From Boletus sp. NGJ (Eukaryota > Basidiomycota > Agaricomycetes > Boletales > Boletaceae), in the NCBI GenBank assembly GCA_019096195.1, contig JAGTXK010000239.1, forward strand, positions 620,001-684,000: DNA of 64,000 nucleotides. Reading direction: 5' to 3'. Of the stretch, positions 54,518 to 64,000 are shown piece after piece. The notes beneath the pieces were generated by a model. It worked only from the letters and a program-made list of their open reading frames with translations, had not been told where the DNA came from and did no database searches. The position numbers were made by a program, and so were the translations under genes. Position 1 is the stretch's first letter; the number at the start of each line of letters is the position of its first letter.

Positions 54518-57492
54518 ATGAATGTGAGCAACTCATCACCACTACGAACGCGACCAGCTCACCGTGCAATGCGACGTAGAACCTCCTCCGGACACTGACA
54601 GAGAGTCAGGTCCAGGCGACTCCTGACCTGAAACTGCTGTTAAACACAGTCAAGGATGTCAGGGTATGCAACGCTGCCACCCTGCTGCCACAGTTATCTG
54701 ACGTATGCGCCAGCGCCAGGGGTATGATAACAAAGTCTCCGAACCATTCTACGAATCACTCGAGGGGCTCCTACACGACCTTCGTACAGTTACTATGGTG
54801 CGTGTGACCCACCGCCTCCAATGCCCAGCATCCTTCCTCATGCATGCTTCCAGGATAACCATGATGCCGAAGCGTTCCTCAAGCCAGTTGCAAAATCGGA
54901 CGTTCCAGATTACTATGACGGTGCGGGCGTGGTCCTTCTTCTTCTTATACCAATCTCTTATACCAGCTCCCGGGCTCGTAGTGATATCCAATCCTATGGA
55001 TCTACAGTCAATGTTTAAGAAGGTAAAGGCGAAGCAATACAAGTCCAAGCGTGAGTTCAAGGACGACCTCGACCTCATCTGGTCGAATTGCTTCACATAT
55101 AACGCGACGGAGGTGAGTCTCTCAATGGCTGTCCCTTTCTTCCACTCAATCTTACTTTCCATCGTTCTTTGTCTTTCATTGCCACAACCTATCTTCTCCG
55201 ACAGGATCACCCCCTTCGACAATGTGCGATACGCTTAAAGCACAAGGCCGACGGATTCCTCGCGAATATAACCGACCGCAAGGACCGCGTCGATCCTACC
55301 ATACCCCCTGATTTCTCTTCATCCCCCCCTCCTCGGCCTGTCGCGCGACCAAAGATCAACGGATATTCATCATATGATCGTATCAAGTCATCTTCTGCGT
55401 CGCAGTCCCTTCCAGGCGCTATTTCGGTACCTCGACGGTCCTCGGTCAATGGCATACGACCTGTCCCAGGTGTCGCCATCAAGAGAATGAACATGGATGT
55501 ACCATTCGGAGATACACCCGCACTTGTACGGACCCCCGAAGGAATGGCCACTTTCCGATCCCTTGATATCGAGCTGGATGGACTTGGTGAACCTGGTCCG
55601 TCTACCCTTGCCCATGCAAACGGTCATTTACATCAAGGCCTTGCTGAGAGGCTACGGAGTTATGTCGTGACGCCGGAATGGGAGAGCGAGAGCGAGGATG
55701 AGCAGCTGGCAGGTGTCAAACTAGAGAATGACGCAGGACTGAAACGCAGGCTACCGTGAGTGCTCATTCTTATTTCAGACCGAACCTCCAAACACCGAAA
55801 CTTTCCAGTAATGGTGTCCACAATCGTCCCCGGAAACGTGCACGACTCACCCCTCCCGATTCGGATGACGAAATCGCTATGAGGGAACGGAATAGAAATG
55901 CTACCGAGCTCTGGTGGTCTGCCACACAGTCCGATGCGTTACTTGCCAATGGTCTTCCTCCCCTCGTCCAATTTCCTCCCTCGTCATCTCCGAGTTACCC
56001 ACCTCGTCAGGTCAAGGCCAAATCAAGTCTATTGAAACCATCGAAGCGAAAACGCCTAAAGAAAAAGCCCAAACCTCTCACTGCGCCGCCAGATACGCTT
56101 CTCGGTATAATGAACTCCAACATCAAAACACTGAAACGCGTCCGGAGAACACATGCCAAGTTTGCGGCACTGAACCTCAACGCCGAAGACGGTGGTGGGG
56201 CGGGGACTGATGAACCGCCAGATACGGCTGACGATGATCCTGTGGACGAATTTGTTGATGAGCGGCCGTGGGCAGCGCTGATAGGATTGCAGGGTAGTGA
56301 CATGGAGAACGGCGTCGAGTTTGGAGGTGAGCAGGCAATGCATTGTTTGCGGTGGATGAACGGGAAGGTGCTGGAGCATTCTGGATTCCAAGGTGAGTGC
56401 TTGCGGTGGGGTCGTCGATAAGCAGGACATGGGCACTGAATTTCTTGATCTTCGCAAGGTGCCTCTGCTTCAAGCCTGGACGTTCTGACAAGTGTAACCT
56501 CGGAGTTTCTCCTGAACGTTGGCCGGACGCTTAGATTTCTCTGTGACAAATATGCAAAGACTATGACACCTGAGGTGAGATATCCTGGTCTCCTGCCAAT
56601 AAGACGCTCTTTCGGCCTCGGTGTTATGGAAGGAATGCTGATACTGTCTATGATGTGGGTAGGAAATTATTCTGCATACCCTGTTCGAATCCGGGATCAC
56701 GAAGATCCAAGACCTTGAACGGTACATCAAGGACGATGTCGTACGGCATGGCTCTCGGCTTGCTGACCTCGAGAAGAAGCTTGTGAACGCATACCGTGAA
56801 GCCACAACCGTCGACGTTCTGGATGACGATGCACTCTTCGGTCCGGGCTCGGAGGATGAGGCATCGGAGACGCCATTCGCAATGGGCTTGGGGGGATTCT
56901 CCGAGGCGTTCGATGAGGACTTCCTCGGACTCCGGGAGTTGGGCATCGCAGCAGAACTGGGTCTCTCGAACTTGAGCGTACCCAAGAGACTGTTGAAAGG
57001 AAAGCGCGACAGTGGAGCCGGCGCTACGATGTGCGTTGATGACTGTGCTTCCTGACACGCGACTGACATGAATCGTATGGCAGGGCAAAGCCGACGGAGC
57101 CACCGCCACCCTATCCGCCGCCGCCGCCGTTTGTCCCAGTCACGTCCAAGAACGTGGAAGACCAGATCGGGTTGCTCAAAGCGTATTATCAGGAGCGACT
57201 TACGACGTTGACGCCTTCCATGTCTGCGCCTCCGCCTGTGCTTGGTATGTCGTTCATTCCCCCTCCGTATGGCGCGCCGGTGTTTGGCATGCCCGTGAAT
57301 ACGGCTACACCTGGACCAAGTTTGTTGACCCTCCCGGACGATGCGCCACCCTCTTCTCAAACCAAGTTGGGGCCGATTGGACAGGTGATGAAGAGCGGAC
57401 CGTCGACGGGGGCTATGAAGAAGAAAGCCAAAGGGACCGGACCACCGCCGAAAGGATATGAGTGGTGGCCCGATGCTGCCGTTACCCCCTAG
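54518..57492 (+). CDS. SPT7: SAGA subunit Spt7 (bromodomain)
   Basis: Ten exons: 54518-54523, 54580-54663, 54714-54797, 54854-54920, 54982-55112, 55205-55755, 55809-56392, 56459-56574, 56663-57030, 57084-57492; 799 aa. Spt7 is the scaffold that holds the SAGA co-activator together. The first exon is 6 nt (Met-Asn) and gives the family start [11 protein letters not shown] bromodomain lies at about 30-125 ([55 protein letters not shown]), followed by a basic disordered region, [10 protein letters not shown], and a histone-fold segment ([39 protein letters not shown]) that pairs with Taf10, then Pro-rich stretches. The 53-nt intron at 55756-55808 is chosen because a nearer AG would make it 23 nt. 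After about 57450 another frame continues to 57670 with a Spt7-like end (PPVIAASA), so the true C-terminus may be longer. Confidence 0.9.
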
Positions 57493-57926
57493 TTTGCTGA
57501 CACTGAAACCCGAGGAGGTGTCGGTGGAGCCTTTGACGACGCCGTTCGGTGCGGACCTTTTGGGAGCTGGGGACGTGGGACGGAGAGGAGCGTTGCCTGG
57601 TGGAAATGGGAACAGTAGCGCGAAGAAGAAGGCGGTGGATTTTCCGCCTGTGATTGCGGCCAGCGCCTGAGTGTGGCGTCAACCCTGGACTGCGGGGACA
57701 GTTGGCTCCGTGCTCTTAGTACCCTGCTCACATGTCTAGAACTACCTATCATTGATGAGGACCACCACGGAGGATACCTGTAACATTATTAGGATAGTTA
57801 TTGAATTCGCTATCGTTTAGGGTTCATGATGCACCGGGCCGACGGGATCAATTTTGCCGTCGCTTCAATCGAGTTTGGGCGGCTGCTTATCGCAGGTCTT
57901 CTTGCCCTTTTCCTCCACTGCAAGAC
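57493..57926. other. Intergenic region
   Basis: About 430 bp. The first 180 bp may be coding if the alternative SPT7 C-terminus is right; the rest should hold the 3' UTR and the promoter of the EF-hand gene. Confidence 0.45.
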
Positions 57927-59020
<1,094 letters not shown>

Positions 59021-59198
59021 AAAGAAAGACGAGCGAGACGCCTGCAAATGTACGTGTATCGGTTGAGGAATACATGTCGAATGATGCTCTATGCATGCCT
59101 TGTTTTCGTTCGTGTGATGCCAAGAATCACCACATTGTGCGTCACAATTACAACAAGAGAAATAAACGATGGGAACCTTGGATGGGGTAAAGATCGGC

Positions 59199-60202
59199 TC
59201 AGAGGAGCTTCAACGAGCCCGACGAAAATGCGTCGCCTCGTGGGCGTCCAAGTAACGTTGGCGCAGGTTGAGCGGGCAACGCGCCACGCATCGGTATCTC
59301 CGACGACCCGACCTCCTTACCCGCCAAGAGGTACGCTATTCGAAGTTCCTGAACCAAGTCCAGATGAGTCGTCGGAAACAAGGAAAGAGACGATGCCCCT
59401 ACCTCGAACGAATGCTTGTCGAATTTATGTGACGCGGCGATACTCATCAGATAATCTGGGATGCCCGGAATCGCGGTCCATGTCGTGTACGACGTCGTTC
59501 TCGAGTCGTTTTCGTAATATGGGTAGACGGGCGACGAAAAAGTCACCCCGCCTTCCATCGCGTCGATGGCGGGCGACATTGGTGGCATTTTATTACCCAG
59601 CTGATAGGCGTGATATCGGAGCTCCTGTGTGTCGATCGACGTACATGATTAGTTGGCTTAAACGGACCAACAGAAAGAAAGAAAGAAAAAAGGACGAGGT
59701 GCCACTGGGTGACCGACGGTGACTATAAATGAGAGCCACATGGGATGCACGGATGGAAACCAACCTCGTGCGAAAAGTGATTGTAGAGCGCCTGGGCGGA
59801 GATACACTCGAAATGCTCTCCGGTGATGGTTTTGGTGGAGCGGAATTCGTGGTTTGTGGGGAGAGCGGATAGTGCGTCGCTCGTGCTGCTCGTGCCGCTC
59901 AGACTGTCCGAAGGAACGGGGATGGCTGCGGGTACGAAGAGTGGGGGGAGGCCGACGGCTGCACGTGCAGTGGGCGTGTCGGGGGACTGAGGACATGGAA
60001 AGGGAGGTCGACCGGTCGTTTGGTATGCTTTTAAATAATCTCGCATACGAAGTTCCTTGCCAGGCATTAACAAAGATGCCAGACATGAAGAAAGGGTGCC
60101 ATGACGGACCTCGAAGCTCTGGTCGGGTATTGGGGTCGAGGAGACACCGACGCTCATAAAGTACAATATCTCCTGACCATTCAAAGCCATGGAAATGGTC
60201 AA
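59199..60202 (-). CDS. Protein with three GLEBS-like (Gle2/Rae1-binding) motifs
   Basis: Four exons: 60202-60110, 60055-59765, 59624-59403, 59348-59199; 251 aa. Three motifs of the form (I/V)SA-type turn, then S[FH]EELR..[DA]Y..G are present: MSVG...DQSFEELRMRDY (ELR at 32), CISAQALYNHFSHEELRYHAY (ELR at 129) and MSIAASHKFDKHSFEELRIAY (ELR at 203). This is the core of the GLEBS motif through which Nup98/Nup116 bind the beta-propeller Gle2/Rae1 (human Nup98: SLEELRLEDY). There are no FG repeats and no autoproteolytic domain, so it is not Nup98. All three introns sit in phase 0 between the two Glu residues of the motif, implying exon-wise repetition. The intron 59625-59764 has a CTTT microsatellite. 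Function unknown; binding to a Gle2-like propeller is an inference. Confidence 0.75.
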
Positions 60203-60861
60203 GCTGAGCCGTCTTTGACGCCTCTACAATAATTTGGAGTCGACCGTCAAGTTGGTAGGATCATATGTCATTACGTAATCGTAAGATCAATTCATAGAGA
60301 AGTTCTGGTGAGAAGTGAGTTGCCATGTCACCTCGTCCCACGACACCCAAAGAGTCTCCTAGACTTGTCCTCCTGAAAAGACGTCGTGGAGATATGGCAG
60401 TGGGAATTATTCTACGGGCCATCTTGACTGACGTCGACCGTCCACTTCGAGGGTGATCTCGTTTCGAGCAGGATATGTATGTGGGAGGGGAAAGACTTGG
60501 TTTGGCGAAAAAACTGTGCTGTTGACTGGCGAACGCTTGTTCTAAGAGCGTTGCCGCCCCCAGGCACGCTCGCTTCACCTCCTCTGAAGCACTGACAGTG
60601 TCGCCCCTCGCTGTCACCCTCGCACAGGATTCTTAACCAGTGGAACTCACGAACGAGTGGGAAGGACCGTTGTCGACGTCTTGTCGCGGAACTTGATGTT
60701 ACCTATAAACGAGCAGGGTGGATATGCCGCGGGCACGTGACTGACGCGTTTAATTTACATATGGCTGCTTTTTGTCTACCACGTCGACCCGTTACCATAG
60801 CCGTATACGTGTCATGGCCCACAACTGCGTAGACTGGACTACGAATCCCCCAACCCGGAAA
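60203..60861. other. Divergent intergenic region
   Basis: About 660 bp between the starts of two divergent genes. Minus-strand frames here show no family pattern; no gene called. Confidence 0.45.
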
Positions 60862-62300
60862 ATGCCACTCTTGATCCTCACGCATGGCGACGACCATGTG
60901 TACACCGTCGTGCCAACAGAGTTCAGGGTAAGATGACTGCATCCGTACCCGTCTATCATCATCGCTTGATCGCTTTCTAGACCTTGGAACAGGTTGCCAG
61001 GAGAGAGTTTGACCTCGGCGGTGTCGAAATAACGTTTTCTTCTTCTTGCCTGAACCTTTGTGATGGGTTAGCGGCACGGATCACAGAAAGCGCATGGGAA
61101 CATATGAGCCGTTATATCGGATGTGCCACCGTCGAGATCCTCGGTCCGAGGGCTGTACCGCCTCAAGGTAGGCTGTGGTCTTTTGCTGGTCATTCAAATA
61201 GGTCACGTCAAGTGCTGCAAGCAGCGTCTGCGAACACGGAGGACCAACGTGATCCGAACGTCAAAAGAGAGTTACCCTCGAACACTGACAAGGGACCTGA
61301 CCACGGTGGACTTGACAGCAAGCCGAACGTATCGGCAAGGGAGGCAGTGCGAGCTGATCAAAGTGCCCCGTCAGACCATGGGAACGACCATAACAGTGCT
61401 TCTGCACCTGAAGATGATCAGCAGGAGGAACCCCGCGAAGAAGAAGTGAGCGCGATTCCCCCTCGAAAGTCACGAAATCGGCGTCGTGTGGTATCCGAAG
61501 ACGAGGGTGAGGATGAAGACTCGGAGCGAGAGCACCAAGTACCAGCGAGGTCCCAGGTTCCCCCTATCGCCTCACCACCGAAACCAACGCAACCAAGTGG
61601 GCAGCTGTGCCACTGTTCACGTCATTTGACTGATGCCCATTGACCCACTGCGTTAGGTAACCAAGTCAAGAAGAGGAGGGATAGTGGCTATCGTTCCCAG
61701 TCGGATGAGCCTCCCGACCAACCCAGTAAGTTGCCTTGGACTGTGTTGACTGTGTCTGACCCGTTCAATGTGATGTGTAGGCAAGCCAATAAAACAAGAG
61801 AAGCACGAGAGTGGAGGTGGAAGTCGACCGTATTCCTATGATGGGCCCCCGCAGTCTCGTACGTCAACATTAGATCGCCACTGAAACTGGAATGATGGAT
61901 GACACCCCATGGATACAGAACCTCAGCACGAGCCCCAAACGCAAGCCCAAGTCGAGCCCAGCGAGACCCATAAGCTCATGATTCGTGTTGCACATCGACC
62001 GTCGAAGCAGGAATCAAAGTTCACGACGAAAAGCACGACGAAGGTAGGGAAAGTGCTCGGGGCGGTGTGCAAGTCGTTCGGTGTGGATGCTGGCCGGTAA
62101 GTCGTACCCATCATCGTTTTCCGCTCAAACAACCAAATGCGTGGACCAGGGCAACCCTGTACTTGATCGTTTCGATGGAAGATGACGACGGTCAAGTGGA
62201 GAATCTGTTCCCCTGCGACAAGAACGATACCATTGCTCGTGCGGGCGCAGAACGCGACACAGAGTCGAGGTTTCTGTTGAAGATTGCAGGGGAAGTGTGA
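60862..62300 (+). CDS. Protein with C-terminal Rad60-SLD/ubiquitin-like domain
   Basis: Seven exons: 60862-60927, 60981-61167, 61225-61596, 61657-61725, 61781-61858, 61919-62096, 62150-62300; 366 aa. The N-terminal ~85 aa form a compact segment (MPLLILTHGDDHVYTVVPTE, FRTLEQVARREFDL, SAWEHMSRYIGCATVEILGP) that itself looks ubiquitin-like. A long acidic/basic disordered linker rich in Asp, Glu, Lys, Ser follows. The C-terminal ~90 aa (HKLMIRVAHRPSKQESKFTT, VGKVLGAVCKSFGVDAG, YLIVSMEDDDGQVENLF) have the pattern of Rad60-SLD/SUMO-like folds. The final exon may have a small additional intron after 62297. Possible roles are in SUMO-linked genome stability or scaffold functions; this is not proven by sequence. 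Confidence 0.65.
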
Positions 62301-63308
62301 GATGATCTTGTAGCGTGCTAGAATCTTACTCTACGCTTGGATAGCTCCTGTTGTATATCGACTAACTGACCTTGGCAGGCTCCCGATATTGGTCGACTCG
62401 TCGAGATGTTTGCTTACCTAGTTTTCTTTTTGTTTATTTATTTTGTCTCATTATCAGCCAAGCATGACATCATCCTACAAAGTGTTGAAAACGCGGGGCG
62501 CAGTACCGAAAATCTGTTCGTTTCCATCGATACGCGCTACGTATTCAAAGGGTCCATGGGTATTCATACCGAAACTTTGCAGGAAAAACTTTCTAATGGC
62601 CCAACAAACTTTTTTTTTTTTCCTAACCGAGCTCCGGCCCGGCGACGATCACGATCATGATGGCCCTGGTTGATTCGGATCTGCTGATCGCGGTCGACCA
62701 CAGGTCCTACTTGATGAAAAAACAAACGCTAGGCATAGCAGTCAAACCGAAAATGAAAAAGAAAAAAAAAAAAGAAAATGATGACGTGACAAACATTGAC
62801 AAGTCTTTGCGGCCAGGTCGTCACTTTCCCCGCTTAACGTGACATGAAGGAGGGCGGTCCGATATCATGATGCGTTCGTACAGCCGCATCCGAACACAGG
62901 TAAATGACATATCGGTTCTGTCACGAATCATGATATGTACGAGAGATGACGAAAGAAAAGAAAAAAAAAAAAAAAAAAGAGGTTCGCTTGATATGTCGAC
63001 GGCCATCAAAAAACGATCACGCGGCGGTTGGACGCTGTTTGCTATCATAGATCACTTTTTCTGTGCCCCCCTAGCACTACTCGACTATGTAGGTTAACCA
63101 TCGCATCCACCCTTCCCTCTGCTTCGATAAATAGATATACAAGGACGGAACGTACGACTATATGGTACCTCTCCGATTTACGACTTCGGAGAGGGTATGC
63201 GAGACGATTGTAAAGGCCGACAGCCCGGGGTATGATAACAAACCGACAGTGGTGCCTCCCCTGCATGGACCAATCAGAATACGGGGGAGGCACCAGTAAG
63301 GGGGGTAA
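62301..63308. other. Intergenic region rich in homopolymers
   Basis: About 1 kb. Contains T11 (near 62610), A-rich runs (62755-62775) and A17 (near 62959-62976). Short inverted copies ATATCATGAT/ATCATGATAT at about 62863 and 62929 flank a 60-bp interval. No supported gene. Confidence 0.45.
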
Positions 63309-64000
63309 TCATTGAGGAGATTTCCTCCGAGGACGGGTAAACGTCGAACATGCGTCTGAGATGACACGAAGCGTATGGCTTGATTTAGACGATTGAAGAC
63401 GAGGTTTCGAGGGTTGCGCATGCGCGAGTGAGTCGAAAGACGGCGTGAGAGTCAGGACCTGTTTCTTTGAACGGCGTGGTAGGGGTTTGCCTTGAACGGG
63501 TAAAGTAAGGGGGCATCCTTCAGGATCGGTGTGCAGGATATACGCCAGGGGTTTTTCTGGAAGCATCAGCGACGTGCCAAACTCGGAATAGGGAGACGAA
63601 GGGTAGCGCAGGGACTGCAAGAACCAAAGACGCACATCAACCCTCCAGCGCGATCGAAGAGAGACGTGAGGGTACTCACTGTTCCGAGCGGTAATGTTAT
63701 TTTTGCAGCCAAGGGTCGAGTGCGTTCAAAGCTACCCGGATAATCCCTGGCCAGAGGAGAGGAGGGGAACGCGCGTTCATAGTCACACTTGAACGAACGC
63801 GCGCGGGATCGCGTGTTTCTTCTGGGTATAACAGGGGCTGTAACGTCGTCGTCCACAACGGCTGCCCAACACAGCTCAGTGAAGGACTCCACGGGCGAAA
63901 GCAGGAGCTGTTCGTCCAGGCCGTCCAAGCATGCGATGTCCAAGTCAACTCCGCACAATGCACACTCGTCTGTGACGGAAAGAAGACCCGGGCTAGCGCG
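63309..64000 (-). CDS. Hypothetical protein, 3' part only (continues beyond window)
   Basis: Exons seen: from the window edge to 63680, and 63614-63309, phase 0 across a 65-nt intron (63615-63679). Frame reads ...TDECALCGVDLDIACLDGL, EQLLLSPVESFTELCWAAVV, then a basic stretch (RRNTRSRARSFKCDYERAF) and a C-terminal tail (YPSSPYSEFGTSLMLPEKP) ending at a stop at 63309-63311. A possible 3' splice site (CCGTCACAG) lies near 63973-63981, so the upstream part may be in earlier exons. The LLLSPVESFTELCWAAVV block resembles LVLAPLETYANLCWESVV in the gene at 36004-36849. Family and function unknown. Confidence 0.55.

Noticed and set aside
55756-55778. 23-nt intron in SPT7
   Set aside because: Below the splicing minimum; the AG at 55808 gives a 53-nt intron in the right phase.

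Overview
The window is nuclear DNA of a filamentous fungus, almost certainly a basidiomycete of the Agaricomycotina. Genes are dense, on both strands, and cut by many short spliceosomal introns (mostly 46-70 nt, GT...AG with a few GC...AG) and by very small exons (6, 7, 11, 14 and 17 nt). Protein content fits: a CYP of the basidiomycete type, small secreted Cys-rich proteins, SAGA and Elongator subunits. I see no rRNA, no confident tRNA, no CRISPR, no autonomous transposon and no virus-like element. Coordinates below come from hand-splicing: each exon chain was checked for reading phase across every intron.

Layout. 0.5-1.5 kb: C-terminal half of the U3 snoRNP protein Mpp10 (+). 2-5.3 kb: ER glucosidase II alpha (-), with an apparent frameshift near its C-terminus. 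5.6-6.8 kb: 3-hydroxyacyl-CoA dehydrogenase (-). 7.6-9.7 kb: Cdh1/Fizzy-related APC/C activator (-). 10.6-12.8 kb: 12-exon cytochrome P450 (-). 13.7-16.9 kb: vacuolar M28 membrane protease (+). 17.4-19.4 kb: soluble twin-ATPase ABC protein (+). 19.6-22.1 kb: WG/GW-repeat protein (-). 23-26 kb: secreted Cys-rich protein, Cmc4-like twin-CX9C protein and a one-pass membrane protein (+). 26.3-30 kb: large low-complexity protein (+). 30.4-32.3 kb: Sld7-like replication factor (+). 33-37 kb: small hypotheticals and an LYR-motif protein. 37.3-43.3 kb: divergent pair EFG1 (-) / ELP1 (+) sharing a 94-bp promoter.

The 42.9-48.0 kb stretch is the accessory region. The 3' end of ELP1 plus about 1.7 kb downstream has been duplicated in tandem. 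Each copy carries a TATA-box gene for a small secreted prepropeptide, headed by a conserved 50-bp imperfect palindrome. The downstream copy is intact and encodes signal peptide, pro-region, two Lys-Arg sites and a 10-residue tail with two cysteines; the upstream copy has lost the tail by a frameshift. 48-50.4 kb is gene-poor.

50.4-52.3 kb: 13-exon polytopic membrane protein (-). 52.5-53.9 kb: aldo-keto reductase (-). 54.5-57.5 kb: SAGA subunit Spt7 with bromodomain (+). 57.9-59.0 kb: penta-EF-hand protein (+). 59.2-60.2 kb: a small protein made of three GLEBS-like (Gle2/Rae1-binding) motifs, each split by a phase-0 intron at the same Glu|Glu-Leu-Arg site (-). 60.9-62.3 kb: protein with a C-terminal Rad60-SLD/ubiquitin-like fold (+). 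63.3-64 kb: 3' part of a hypothetical gene that continues past the window (-).

Most genes are unlinked housekeeping functions (ribosome biogenesis: Mpp10, Efg1; transcription/translation: Spt7, Elp1; cell cycle: Cdh1, Sld7; ER and vacuole: glucosidase II, M28 protease). The least explained items are the duplicated Kex2-type peptide precursor, the triple-GLEBS protein and the WG-repeat protein.
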